The notes under the pieces were generated by a model, which did no database searches, was not told the DNA's origin, and worked only from the letters and a program-made list of their open reading frames with translations. Shown one piece after another: positions 29,231 to 39,439 of a DNA stretch of 64,000 nt. The stretch covers positions 1-64,000 of the forward strand of contig CANJUQ010000003.1 in the NCBI GenBank assembly GCA_947478175.1. Direction: 5' to 3'. The DNA comes from Thiotrichales bacterium. Its GTDB lineage: Bacteria; Pseudomonadota; Gammaproteobacteria; Francisellales; CACEW01. Within the stretch, counting starts at the first letter, position 1; each line of letters opens with the position of its first letter. The translations under genes and the position numbers were made by a program.

Positions 29231-30382
29231 ATGAAAATTGCCATCGTGGCGGATTGGCTGGTGGTCGTGGGTGGGGCAGAGATTTTCCTATCTCAATTAT
29301 TGAAATGTTTCCCGGACGCGGATTTATTTTCCGTGGTTGATTTTTTAGAACCAGAAGACCGCCAAAAATTATTAAATGGCAAAAAGGCTAAAACAACTTT
29401 TATTCAGAACTTACCTTGGGCGAAGAAAAAATATCGGGGTTATCTCCCCTTGATGCCACTCGCGATTGAGCAGTTGGATTTGTCTGGCTATGACGTGATT
29501 ATTTCGAGCTCCCATGCCGTGGCGAAGGGGGTGATTACTGGGCCCGATCAAGTTCATATTTCTTATGTGCATTCACCGATGAGATATGCCTGGGATTTGC
29601 AGGGGCAGTATTTGCGGGAGTCAGGTTTAACTAAAGGGCTTAAAAGTTGTTTAGTCCGATATCTGCTGCATAAATTAAGAGCTTGGGATGTGCAGAGCTC
29701 CCATGGCGTCGATTATTTTTTAAGTAATTCAAATTTTATTGGCCGCAGAATTTTAAAAGTTTACCGGCGTGAATCTCAGACTTTATATAACGGCATAGAT
29801 CTCTCAGATTTTTCTTTGGGAGATAAAAATCAAAAAAAAGATTTTTATCTGACGGCATCTCGCATGGTCCCCTATAAAAAAATGGATCTAATTGTTCAGA
29901 CTTTTTCAGAAAAATTCCCAGAGAAAAAATTAGTAGTCATTGGAGATGGGCCAGACTTAGAAAAAATAAAATCTTTAGCAGGTGAAAATATAGAATTCTT
30001 GGGTCGGCAATCGGGTGAGAATTTAATTAAATATTTACAGCAAGCAAAAGCCTTTGTATTTGCTGCGGAAGAAGATTTTGGAAGATTACCTGTTGAAGCC
30101 CAAGCTTGTGGAACCCCTGTGATTGCGTATGGAAAAGGCGGGGCGTTGGAGACTGTTTTTGGACTGGGGTCTGAGAAGCCGTCAGGTGTGTTTTTTAAAG
30201 AGCAAAGTGTTGAGAGCTTAAAAGAAGCTGTGGAGTTGTTTGAAAAAAATCTGGAAAAATTTAAGCCAGAAAATTGTAGAGAGAGTGCGGAGAGATTTAG
30301 TTTGGATAAGTTTGAGAGGAATATAAAAGAATTTGTTCTCTTTGCATGCTCGAGGGTTTTCTTGGGAAAAGGTTGTGGCTAA
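29231..30382 (+). CDS. Family 4 glycosyltransferase
   Basis: DWLVVVGGAEIFL, FVFAAEEDFGRLPVEAQACGTPVIAYGKGG. Confidence 0.88.
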   Translation: MKIAIVADWLVVVGGAEIFLSQLLKCFPDADLFSVVDFLEPEDRQKLLNGKKAKTTFIQNLPWAKKKYRGYLPLMPLAIEQLDLSGYDVIISSSHAVAKGVITGPDQVHISYVHSPMRYAWDLQGQYLRESGLTKGLKSCLVRYLLHKLRAWDVQSSHGVDYFLSNSNFIGRRILKVYRRESQTLYNGIDLSDFSLGDKNQKKDFYLTASRMVPYKKMDLIVQTFSEKFPEKKLVVIGDGPDLEKIKSLAGENIEFLGRQSGENLIKYLQQAKAFVFAAEEDFGRLPVEAQACGTPVIAYGKGGALETVFGLGSEKPSGVFFKEQSVESLKEAVELFEKNLEKFKPENCRESAERFSLDKFERNIKEFVLFACSRVFLGKGCG

Positions 30383-30435
30383 AGTGCGCGCTGTTTTTTT
30401 GGCTTTGAAATTTAAGTGGGTTGGTCAGCATATTT

Positions 30436-31410
30436 ATGAATAAAGAAGCCAGAATATACATTGCTGGGCATAGAGGATTAGTGGGCTCTGCGATTCATCG
30501 AAAATTGATTTCGCTGGGATATCAAAATTTGATTCTGCGTCCGAGTAAAGAATGTGATCTCAGAGATCAAGCTCAAGTTCGTGAGTTATTCGAGCAAGAA
30601 AAGCCAGAGTATGTTTTTCTAGCCGCTGCCAAAGTGGGTGGAATCTTAGCGAACAACCAATATCCCGTAGAATTTTTAGAAGAAAATTTATTGATCCAGC
30701 TCAATGTCATTCGACAGGCTTATCAATCAGATGTTGAGAGACTTTTGTTTTTGGGAAGTTCTTGTATTTATCCGAAAGACTGTCCTCAGCCTATTAAAGA
30801 AGAGTATTTGCTAACGGGTCCGTTAGAGTTAACCAACAGGGCTTATGCCTTAGCGAAAATAGCGGGGATTGAGCAATGTTGGGCTTATAACCGAGAGTAT
30901 GGAACAAAATATTTAGCGGCAATGCCGACGAATTTATATGGGCCAAATGATAATTATGATTTGAATACTTCGCATGTCTTGCCGGCATTAATTAGAAAAA
31001 TTCATGAGGCTAAAAATTTGCACCAAAAAAATATGACTGCCTGGGGTTCTGGAAAGCCCAGAAGGGAATTTTTATTTTCAGATGATTTAGCGGATGCCTG
31101 TGTGTTTTTACTGAATTTATCAGATCAAGATTATTTGCCATTAGTGAGGTCTCAGGAGGGTCAAGCACCTTTGATTAATGTTGGGTTTGGGTCAGATGTT
31201 TCTATTGAAGAATTAATTGAGACGATTAAACAAGTCATTGGTTTCGAAGGCGAGACACTTTGGGATAAATCAAAGCCTGATGGGACAATGAAAAAATTGA
31301 TGGATAGTTCGCGTATTAAGAATTTAGGTTGGAGTCCGAAGGTGTCTTTGAAAGAGGGGATTGGTTTGGCGTATCAAGATTATTTGAGGCGCTATGTTCA
31401 AAAAAATTAA
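30436..31410 (+). CDS. fcl: GDP-L-fucose synthase
   Basis: IYIAGHRGLVGSAIHRKL, AAAKVGGILANNQYP, FLGSSCIYPK, LYGPNDNYD. Confidence 0.93.
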   Translation: MNKEARIYIAGHRGLVGSAIHRKLISLGYQNLILRPSKECDLRDQAQVRELFEQEKPEYVFLAAAKVGGILANNQYPVEFLEENLLIQLNVIRQAYQSDVERLLFLGSSCIYPKDCPQPIKEEYLLTGPLELTNRAYALAKIAGIEQCWAYNREYGTKYLAAMPTNLYGPNDNYDLNTSHVLPALIRKIHEAKNLHQKNMTAWGSGKPRREFLFSDDLADACVFLLNLSDQDYLPLVRSQEGQAPLINVGFGSDVSIEELIETIKQVIGFEGETLWDKSKPDGTMKKLMDSSRIKNLGWSPKVSLKEGIGLAYQDYLRRYVQKN

Positions 31411-32707
31411 AGCCAATTCTGAGTTACAGGCAATGGTTTCAAATATTGGATGGTTGGCGTTACAAAAATTTTTAACGGTTGGCTTGAATTTCATTGTTGT
31501 AATTATGGTGATTCGTTATTTGGGGCCGAAAAATTTAGGAGTACTGACTTATGCACAAGCCTTGGTGGCTATTTTTTCAAGTTTAGTTTCATTGGGTTTG
31601 GGGCAAATTGTAATTCAGGCCCTAGTGAAAGCCTCGGAGAAGAAAACGCAGTTAATTTTAGGGTCTTCCTTCATTTTGATGCTAATAGGAGCTTCTATTA
31701 GTGTTCTTTTGCTCATGAGTCTTGCTATTTTTACTGAAAATTCTTTTCAGGAAAAAATGGCCATTTTAATTATTTCCTTTAGTTGTTTTTTTCAGTGTTT
31801 TAATTCAATTGACTATTATTTTCAGTCAAAAATAAAGTCTAGATATTTTGTGTTTGCACAAATTGCGCAATCAATTCTTTCTGTACTATTGAGACTTGGA
31901 TTGCTTTATTTTAAAGCCTCTTTATTAGCTTTTGCCTTTGCTTATTTATTTGATGCAGTTGTTCTTGGGCTGAATTTGATTTTTGTTTATTACTGGAGAG
32001 TGGGGAACTTGTTGAAGTGGAGAGCGAGCACTGACGCGATGTTTTTTTTATTAGGCCGTTCTTGGCCTCTCATGTTTTCGGGTTTAGCAGTTGCTGTTTA
32101 TATGCAAGTTGATCAAGTTATGTTGAAGTGGCTTATGGGGCCATCTGCTGTGGGTCTTTATGGAGCAGCGGTAAAAATCACTGGTTTTTGGTATTTTGTT
32201 CCTTCAATTATTGGGCAAACACTTTTTCCTGTACTCATTCGAGCTTACAAAGAAACCCCTATTTTCTTTTATCAAAAAATGCGACTGTACTTCTTTTTTT
32301 CTATTTGGTTCCCCTTGTTGGTAGCACTTTTATTCTCATTTTTAGCTCCATGGATCATTCAGTTTCTATATGGGGCATCCTATAAATCAAGCGCAGTAGT
32401 TTTAGCCGTCAGTATGTGGGGCGCTGTTTTTGTTTTTATAGGCGTTGCTTCAACCAATTACCTTTTAATTAAAGGACGCCAAAAAATTATCATGATAACG
32501 ACGGTTATAGGGGCCTTATTAAACATTGGATTTAATATTTTTCTAATTCCAACTTTAGGATTGTTGGGGGCCGCGCTGAGTACATTTTTGGCCTATGCGC
32601 TGGTTAATTATTTTGTCTTGTTTTTATTCAAAGATTCTAGGGATTCTTTTTGGTTAATCTCGCGATCTTTTTTACCTATAGGGATTTTTAAAAATGGGAA
32701 AATTTGA
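31394..32707 (+). CDS. Wzx-type polysaccharide flippase
   Basis: 12-14 TM helices, N-terminal GWLALQKFLTVGLNFIVVIMVIRYLGPKNLGVLTYA. Confidence 0.85.
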   Translation: MFKKIKANSELQAMVSNIGWLALQKFLTVGLNFIVVIMVIRYLGPKNLGVLTYAQALVAIFSSLVSLGLGQIVIQALVKASEKKTQLILGSSFILMLIGASISVLLLMSLAIFTENSFQEKMAILIISFSCFFQCFNSIDYYFQSKIKSRYFVFAQIAQSILSVLLRLGLLYFKASLLAFAFAYLFDAVVLGLNLIFVYYWRVGNLLKWRASTDAMFFLLGRSWPLMFSGLAVAVYMQVDQVMLKWLMGPSAVGLYGAAVKITGFWYFVPSIIGQTLFPVLIRAYKETPIFFYQKMRLYFFFSIWFPLLVALLFSFLAPWIIQFLYGASYKSSAVVLAVSMWGAVFVFIGVASTNYLLIKGRQKIIMITTVIGALLNIGFNIFLIPTLGLLGAALSTFLAYALVNYFVLFLFKDSRDSFWLISRSFLPIGIFKNGKI

Positions 32708-33674
32708 ATCTCCACCGGTATTGTTATTGGCATTTAATCGTCCAGAAAACACCCAAAAAGTCTTTGAGGCGATTGCTCAGGCAAAACCAAGTCAGCTTTT
32801 TTTTGCGGTGGATGGCCCAAGAATTGGCAACAAAGTTGATTTGGAAAAATCAGAGCAGGTAAAGAAAATTATTGAGCAAGTCAATTGGCCTTGTGAAGTA
32901 AAAACTTTATTTCATGAAAAAAATATAGGATGCAAGTTGGCTGTTTCTGGCGCAATTACTTGGTTTTTTGAGCATGTGGAAGCTGGGATTATTTTGGAAG
33001 ATGACTGTGTGCCAAGTTCTGATTTTTTTGATTTTTGTAATGTGATGCTTGAGCGATATAAAGATAAAACAGAGATCATGATGATTTCTGGCTCTAATTT
33101 TTATGCTGAAAAGAATCTCTATGGCATTGAGAATGGCTGTTTTCTTTCCAAATATTTTTCAGCTTGGGGTTGGGCAACTTGGCGGAGAGCGTGGAAAAAT
33201 TATGATTTCTCGATGCAAAGTATCGAGCGTAAAAAATTATGTCAAAAACTTAAACAAGCTTTTAGATATTCTTTCGCAAGAATTTATTACCTTCAAATTT
33301 ATGATGAACTTAAAAGAAATGAAATTAATGCCTGGGATTATCAGTGGTTTTTTAAAAATCTTGTTTTGACAGGGTATGCATTGGTTCCTGCAAAAAATCT
33401 TGTAAAAAATATAGGTATTGAAGGCGTTCATTTTGTTCCAGGGTCAAAAGAGTTGCGTTTTCTAAATTTGGAAACACAGCGTCTCGATATAACTCTAGTT
33501 TCAGCTGTTTTAGCTTGTGACTCGCGTTACCACGAGGCTCTTGTGAGAGATATTGTGTCAGATTTTTCAAAGTATAAGTTGCTTCTAAAGACTGTTTTAT
33601 ATTTCTTTGGCTTGTATAAATTTGTTTTTAAACTACGGCAATGGAAAAAGAAATTAAAACAGTTTTTTGTATGA
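32694..33674 (+). CDS. Glycosyltransferase (GT2/GNT-I-like)
   Basis: VLLLAFNRPENTQKVFEAI, AGIILEDDCVPSSDFF. Confidence 0.75.
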   Translation: MGKFESPPVLLLAFNRPENTQKVFEAIAQAKPSQLFFAVDGPRIGNKVDLEKSEQVKKIIEQVNWPCEVKTLFHEKNIGCKLAVSGAITWFFEHVEAGIILEDDCVPSSDFFDFCNVMLERYKDKTEIMMISGSNFYAEKNLYGIENGCFLSKYFSAWGWATWRRAWKNYDFSMQSIERKKLCQKLKQAFRYSFARIYYLQIYDELKRNEINAWDYQWFFKNLVLTGYALVPAKNLVKNIGIEGVHFVPGSKELRFLNLETQRLDITLVSAVLACDSRYHEALVRDIVSDFSKYKLLLKTVLYFFGLYKFVFKLRQWKKKLKQFFV

Positions 33675-33736
33675 ATTGATTTGGGGCCTTGAAGTTTAAT
33701 TTTTATTTTGAAGTTTCTAGAGGGCGTGGTTAATTC

Positions 33737-34840
33737 ATGAAAATTTTATATGACCATCAGGTTTTTTCTTTTCAAAATTATGGCGGAATCTCTCGATATT
33801 TTTATGAGATCATGAAACGCCTGCCTAACTTTGGGGTTGAATATGAGCTGGCTGCAAAATGGAGCAACAATCATTATTTAAAACAATTAGGCATGGAAAC
33901 TATTTCGCCATTTTTAGAAAAAAAAGAATTTCGAGGGAAGAATCGAGTTTTATATTTTCTTAATCAAATTGTTTCTAAGCGTTATATAAAAAAACAAAAT
34001 TATGATTTGATTCACCCCACTTATTATGACCCATATTTACTTCCCCTATTAAAAGGAAAGCCTTTTTGTTTGACAGTACATGACATGATTCATGAGCGGT
34101 TTTCTGATCAATTTTCATCGCAGGATAAAACTCGCGAGCATAAAAAGAAAATGATTAAAGCGGCCTCACAAATTATTACTGTTTCAGAATGTACTAAAAA
34201 AGATCTGCTTTATTATTTCGATGTTGATGAAGCTAAAGTAAAAGTTATTCACCATGGGGTGAGTGCTTTGGATCATTTCAAACCCCTAAATTCAGCTTTG
34301 AATTTTCCTGAAAAATATCTTCTTTTTGTTGGGGCGAGAAAAGATTCTTACAAAAATTTCCCATTTTTTGTGCGTTCAATAGTGCCTTTATTGAAGAAAT
34401 ATTCGAATTGGAAAGTACTCTGTGTGGGCGGAGGGGGATTTAATTCCATAGAAAAAAATATGATGAGTTTACTAGGGGTTGCTGGGTCGTTTATTCAAAT
34501 GAATCTCAGTGATACAGATTTATTTTATGCTTATAAAAAAGCGGCTGCTTTTGTTTTTCCTTCTTATTATGAGGGTTTCGGGTTCCCTATTTTGGAAGCT
34601 TTGCAAGCGGGTTGCCCTTTATATTTAGCGGATGCCAGTTGTTTTCCAGAAATTGCAGGAGAGGCAGCGCATTATTTCAATCCTTTTGAAGAAGAGGATT
34701 TGCGATCTGTTTTGCTTCCTGTATTTGAAGAAGAGTCGCGAGTTTTTTCTAAAGTAGGGCTGGGGTATTCGCAATGTAAAAAATATAATTGGGATAGTAG
34801 TGTTTCTGACCTGGTAAAAATTTATAAAAAATATTCATGA
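33737..34840 (+). CDS. Family 4 glycosyltransferase
   Basis: GGISRYFYEIMKR, FVFPSYYEGFGFPILEALQAGCP. Confidence 0.88.
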   Translation: MKILYDHQVFSFQNYGGISRYFYEIMKRLPNFGVEYELAAKWSNNHYLKQLGMETISPFLEKKEFRGKNRVLYFLNQIVSKRYIKKQNYDLIHPTYYDPYLLPLLKGKPFCLTVHDMIHERFSDQFSSQDKTREHKKKMIKAASQIITVSECTKKDLLYYFDVDEAKVKVIHHGVSALDHFKPLNSALNFPEKYLLFVGARKDSYKNFPFFVRSIVPLLKKYSNWKVLCVGGGGFNSIEKNMMSLLGVAGSFIQMNLSDTDLFYAYKKAAAFVFPSYYEGFGFPILEALQAGCPLYLADASCFPEIAGEAAHYFNPFEEEDLRSVLLPVFEEESRVFSKVGLGYSQCKKYNWDSSVSDLVKIYKKYS

Positions 34841-34864
34841 TTAATCTTGAAGGTAATTAAGGAA

Positions 34865-35650
34865 ATGAAACTCTCCATCATCACTGTCTGCTTCAACGCA
34901 GAAAAAACCATTGAAAAAACTTTTCAGAGTGTTCTTGATCAAAATATAAATTCAAATATTGAGCATTTAATTATCGATGGTGCTTCAAAAGATCAGACAT
35001 TGGTTTTGGCGAAAGCTTATCAAGAAAAATCTCCATATCCCGTTAAAATTTTTTCAGAGCCCGACAAGGGTCTATATGACGCCATGAATAAAGGGATACA
35101 AAAAGCAGCGGGTGAATTTATTCATTTTTTAAATGCCGATGATGTGTATGCGGGTAATGATGTTTTGAGTTTAATTAAGCCCTATTTAAAAGGGCCCTCT
35201 GTGTTTTATGGGAATACAGTTTTTAAAGAAGATGACGGCTGTGTGATTCGTCGAGGTGGGGTGATCGGTTCGCAAGAAGAAAGACGTTGGCCCATGAAAG
35301 TCCATCAACCGGCTTTATTTGTACCTAAACAGCTTTATCAAAAAGGTGGTTTATTTAATTTGAAATATAAAATTGCGGCTGATTTCGAAATGACCTTACG
35401 TTTAAGAGATGAGGCAGAATTTAAATATATAGACCTTGATATTGTCCGAATGGATCCAGGTGGGCTTAGTGATCGTCAAGCTTTACGTGGCTTAAAAGAG
35501 TGCTTGGATATAGCGCATACAAGAGGGCGATCGAAAGTTTTAAATGGATTAGATTATTATTTTTGGATGCTTCCAAAACATAAAATTAAAAAATCCTTTC
35601 CAGGGTTTTTTAAATTTGTGAGACAAATAATCCGGAAAAATAAAATTTAA
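34865..35650 (+). CDS. Family 2 glycosyltransferase
   Basis: MKLSIITVCFNAEKTIEKTFQSVLDQ, DKGLYDAMNKGIQ, FLNADD. Confidence 0.88.
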   Translation: MKLSIITVCFNAEKTIEKTFQSVLDQNINSNIEHLIIDGASKDQTLVLAKAYQEKSPYPVKIFSEPDKGLYDAMNKGIQKAAGEFIHFLNADDVYAGNDVLSLIKPYLKGPSVFYGNTVFKEDDGCVIRRGGVIGSQEERRWPMKVHQPALFVPKQLYQKGGLFNLKYKIAADFEMTLRLRDEAEFKYIDLDIVRMDPGGLSDRQALRGLKECLDIAHTRGRSKVLNGLDYYFWMLPKHKIKKSFPGFFKFVRQIIRKNKI

Positions 35651-35663
35651 GAGGCGCTAATTA

Positions 35664-36716
35664 TTATTCTTCCCCGCCATAATTATTAAATTTCAAATCA
35701 TATTTAATCATGATTTTAACCAGATCTTCCAAAGAAGTTTTTGCAGTCCAACCTAGTTCTATTTGCGCCAAGCTTGGATCCCCCAGCAAATATTCAACTT
35801 CAGCAGGTCTGAAATATTTAGGATCAATTTGAACTAAAGTTTTCCCAGTTTTTTTGCAGACGCCCATTTCATTGACGCCGGACCCTTGCCAAATAATTTC
35901 TGTCCCAACTTCAGCAAAAGCCAATTCTACAAATTGTCTGACCGTATAAGCCTTGCCTGTGGCAATGACATAGTCTTTGGCTTGTTCTTGCTGGAGCATG
36001 AGCCACATGGCTTCGACGTAGTCTTTGGCATAACCCCAATCTCTTTTGGCATCGAGATTACCCAGTTTTAATACTGCTTGTTTGCCTTGATGAATTCTGG
36101 CGACTGCTTGAGTGATTTTCTTAGTCACAAAAGTCTCGCCACGTCTCGGAGACTCATGGTTAAACAAAATACCATTACAAGCATAGAGGCCATAGGACTC
36201 GCGATAGTTCACGGTAATCCAATAAGCATAAAGCTTGGCGGCGCCATAAGGAGATTTTGGATAGAAAGGCGTTTTTTCTGATTGTGGGACGGTTTCGGGT
36301 AGGCCACCAAAGAGTTCAGAAGTTGAAGCTTGATAGAATTTTGTTTTTAGACCTGCATCACGAATGGCATCTAATAATCTAATGGTTCCTAGGGCATCGA
36401 CTTCAGCGGTGTATTCGGGAACTTCAAAAGAAACACCGACATGAGATTGCGCGCCTAAATTATAAATTTCATCCGGCTGAATTTGCGTAATGAGTCTATG
36501 AAGATTGCTCGAGTCTGCGAGATCCCCATGATAAGTGTGAAAATTGGGGTGATGGAAAATATGCTCTATTCGGGCGGTCGTGAAAACAGAAGATCGACGC
36601 AAGATGGCATGAACTTCATAATTTTTTTCTAATAAAAATTCTGCCAAATAAGAACCATCTTGTCCTGTCACACCAGTGATAAAGGCTTTTTTTCTAACGC
36701 TATTGGACGGGCTCAT
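35664..36716 (-). CDS. gmd: GDP-mannose 4,6-dehydratase
   Basis: [57 protein letters not shown]-like segment. Confidence 0.95.
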   Translation of the reverse strand: MSPSNSVRKKAFITGVTGQDGSYLAEFLLEKNYEVHAILRRSSVFTTARIEHIFHHPNFHTYHGDLADSSNLHRLITQIQPDEIYNLGAQSHVGVSFEVPEYTAEVDALGTIRLLDAIRDAGLKTKFYQASTSELFGGLPETVPQSEKTPFYPKSPYGAAKLYAYWITVNYRESYGLYACNGILFNHESPRRGETFVTKKITQAVARIHQGKQAVLKLGNLDAKRDWGYAKDYVEAMWLMLQQEQAKDYVIATGKAYTVRQFVELAFAEVGTEIIWQGSGVNEMGVCKKTGKTLVQIDPKYFRPAEVEYLLGDPSLAQIELGWTAKTSLEDLVKIMIKYDLKFNNYGGEE

Positions 36717-36783
36717 AAAATTTCAAATTCCTAGAAAGTTTGGTGCAAAATTAAGGCGCGCACTGTAGCGAATTTTTAGCATT

Positions 36784-36811
36784 CTTTCAGCTGGAGATTT
36801 ACAGCTGAAAG
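36784..36811. promoter_or_regulatory. Perfect 10-bp inverted repeat CTTTCAGCTG-8nt-CAGCTGAAAG between divergent gmd and wzy-like genes
   Basis: Read directly from sequence. Confidence 0.6.
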
Positions 36812-36814
36812 CCT

Positions 36815-38314
36815 GTGAAAAAGCTCGCTATAAATTTTTTGCTTACTAAAATACTTTTTTTTCATTCAGGTTTTTTGCACGTGGAAAATGCCCTCCCTTA
36901 TTTTCTAGGTCTCCTTATTTGGGGTCTGTCGGTTCTTATGCTTTTGTTTCGAAGAACACAATGGCTTTTGGTTTTCTCTATTATTCTTAGCGTGTTTCAA
37001 GCATCTAGTGTTTTGAATTTTTATCTTGCGGGAAGAGGGCATGGAGTAGAGCCCGTTTTGATTTCTTTGCTCTGTTTTATGATTGCAGTATTCATGGAAA
37101 GAGACCGTGGTTCTTATTTGCAGGTGATAAAATTCTTTTGGCCTTTTTATCTTTTTTTACTTTGGGCGGTAATCCTTAATTTTTTAGGCCCTGTTTTATT
37201 TAAAGGTCTTCCTGTCGCCAATCCTTGGTTCGGTGTTGGAGATAGTTTTGAACCATTGCATTGGTCTTTGACTAATTTAAATTATTCCATTTATCTTATT
37301 TTTTATTTTGCTGTTTTTACGAGTTTGATTGTTTATCTAAATTTAATTTGTAGTGACTCAAAAAAAATAAAAGAAATATTTTTATCTATTTTTATTTCTT
37401 TTTTGATTGTTTTTGTTTTGAGCTGTTTGCAGATAATTTTTTATTTATTCGATTTTTCTTGGCCCGTTTTTATTTTAAATAACAGACTTGGAGCAGCCCA
37501 GCTCTACACTGAAAATGTTGCCGGTATGGTAAGAACCTCGGCGGGTTTTATAGAGCCTTCTCAATTGGCTCTTTATTTAAGTGGAATTTTTTCTGGGATT
37601 TTTTTCTTGTTAATGAAGGTTAAGATCAATAAGAAAAATCATTTTTTTTTGCTGCTTTTGATAGCCCTGGTTTCAATTAATTTATTTTTGACTGCTTCTA
37701 CAGAAGGGTATTTGGTAATTCTAATTGTCATGGTAATTGCTGGATTCAGTATTGTTTTATCAGGCCAATTAAAAAATTCATTAAAATATTTTTCTGTCTG
37801 TTTGTTAGTGGTGTGTATTTTTATATTGCAATCTTTTGTAGTCCATGAAGCTCTTCACTCAACAATCGTTAATCACAATCAATCAATAGTGTCTTCTTCT
37901 GATGCTGTTTTTCAGAGCATTCAAGAGCAAGTGATCCATAAGCAGAAAACTGATTCTTTTCATCAACGGAGCGGGACGGATCTTCAAGCCCTCGAAACAT
38001 TTTATCAATCATGGTTTATTGGAATCGGCGGAGGCTCATACCGTTCTTCTTCTTTTATTATTTCGTTTTTGGTTGGAAACGGAATAATAGGATTGATCTT
38101 AGTGGTTGGCTTTCTTATCAAGTTATATCAATTAAATGAAAAATCAGAAGACTGTTCTATGTTTTTGAAAATTGTTAGAGGTTTCTTTGGGGCTTCATTT
38201 GGAGGGAACCTGCTTGCTGCATCCCTGGCTGTTTCGGACATCAATATTGCGATATTTTGGATTAATCTGTCTTTGTGGGTTGGTCTTATTTTTTTAAAAA
38301 AGAAGAGTGTATGA
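36815..38314 (+). CDS. O-antigen/capsule polymerase-like membrane protein (Wzy/ligase type)
   Basis: ~12 TM helices, long periplasmic loop, position in the polysaccharide locus. Confidence 0.6.
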   Translation: MKKLAINFLLTKILFFHSGFLHVENALPYFLGLLIWGLSVLMLLFRRTQWLLVFSIILSVFQASSVLNFYLAGRGHGVEPVLISLLCFMIAVFMERDRGSYLQVIKFFWPFYLFLLWAVILNFLGPVLFKGLPVANPWFGVGDSFEPLHWSLTNLNYSIYLIFYFAVFTSLIVYLNLICSDSKKIKEIFLSIFISFLIVFVLSCLQIIFYLFDFSWPVFILNNRLGAAQLYTENVAGMVRTSAGFIEPSQLALYLSGIFSGIFFLLMKVKINKKNHFFLLLLIALVSINLFLTASTEGYLVILIVMVIAGFSIVLSGQLKNSLKYFSVCLLVVCIFILQSFVVHEALHSTIVNHNQSIVSSSDAVFQSIQEQVIHKQKTDSFHQRSGTDLQALETFYQSWFIGIGGGSYRSSSFIISFLVGNGIIGLILVVGFLIKLYQLNEKSEDCSMFLKIVRGFFGASFGGNLLAASLAVSDINIAIFWINLSLWVGLIFLKKKSV

Positions 38315-39348
38315 AGATTTTTATTAATGCCCGTTGTTTTGATAAACCCCTAACGGGAGTTCAGCGTTATCTGCAGTGCGTTTCTGCCGGCTTAGATCAG
38401 ATAGATATTCAGCCAGAATTTATCAAGCCAAAACCCTGTTTTTCCTCTGGGCTCTTAGGATATTTCTGGGAGCAATTTGTTTTGCCTTTCAAAATTAAAA
38501 ACCATGGCTTGCTTTGGTCTCCTGCAAATTTAGGGCCTATTTTTTATTCAAACCAAGTGGTGACTATTCATGATATTGCGTGGTTTGATCACCCTGAATG
38601 GTTTAAAAAACAATATGTGAAAATTTATCGTTTTATTATTCCCTTGTTATTAAAAAGAGTTCGTTTGATTTTAACGGTGTCAGAGTATTCGAAACAAAGA
38701 ATCATGGATGTCTTCGGTGTTCCTGAAAATAAAATACAGGTTACAGGCCTTTTTTTGGACCCAAGTTTTTGCCCGGGTAGTGATGCTAAGATCGCTTTGA
38801 TTCTTAAAAAACATGCCTTAAACAAACCCTATGTTTTATGTGTGGCTTCTTTAGAACCTAGAAAAAATATTCAGCGCTTATTGGAGGCTTGGGGGAACTT
38901 AAAAAGTTTCCACCCATCTTATGATTTGGTTGTGATTGGTTCTGCTGGAAATGTTTTTAAAAATACAGGGCTAACTAAGGCTAGCGAAGGTGCTATTTTT
39001 TTAGGCCGTGTTGCGGATGAAGACCTGCCGGATTTGTATTCTGGGGCTTCAGTTTTTGCATATCCCTCTTTATACGAAGGGTTCGGATTGCCAATTCTAG
39101 AAGCAATGACTTGTGGCGTTCCTGTTTTATCTTCGAATAAAACTTCTATTCCAGAAGTTGCTGGGAATGCAGCTTATTTAGTAGATCCTTATTCGATTGA
39201 GGAAATTACTAATGGGCTATCTAATTTGCTTTCAGATAAGGCACTTCGAGATAGTTTGATCCAAAAAGGCTTTGAGCGTTTAGCGGTCTTTTCCAGAGAA
39301 AATGGGATGCGAAAATTCAAAGAGGCTTTTGAAAACCTAGATGAGTAA
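38311..39348 (+). CDS. Family 4 glycosyltransferase
   Basis: MKIFINARCFDKPLTGVQRYL, LCVASLEPRKNIQRLLEAW, FAYPSLYEGFGLPILEAMTCGVPV. Confidence 0.9.
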   Translation: MKIFINARCFDKPLTGVQRYLQCVSAGLDQIDIQPEFIKPKPCFSSGLLGYFWEQFVLPFKIKNHGLLWSPANLGPIFYSNQVVTIHDIAWFDHPEWFKKQYVKIYRFIIPLLLKRVRLILTVSEYSKQRIMDVFGVPENKIQVTGLFLDPSFCPGSDAKIALILKKHALNKPYVLCVASLEPRKNIQRLLEAWGNLKSFHPSYDLVVIGSAGNVFKNTGLTKASEGAIFLGRVADEDLPDLYSGASVFAYPSLYEGFGLPILEAMTCGVPVLSSNKTSIPEVAGNAAYLVDPYSIEEITNGLSNLLSDKALRDSLIQKGFERLAVFSRENGMRKFKEAFENLDE

Positions 39349-39402
39349 AGATAATGAATTTACGAGCTGAGTGACCCTTGCAGAATATTCGCTAGATATC
39401 TC

Positions 39403-39408
39403 TATAAT
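39403..39408 (+). promoter_or_regulatory. Possible -10 element TATAAT upstream of the wcaJ-like gene
   Basis: TATAAT followed by GC-rich segment; no convincing -35. Confidence 0.35.
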
Positions 39409-39410
39409 GG

Positions 39411-39437
39411 CGCCCTCTTTGGGCTAGGGCGTTTTTT
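39411..39437 (+). terminator. Putative intrinsic terminator/attenuator: CGCCCT-loop-AGGGCG followed by T6
   Basis: cgccctctttgggctagggcgttttttaca between the GT4 gene and the wcaJ-like ORF. Confidence 0.5.
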
Positions 39438-39439
39438 AC

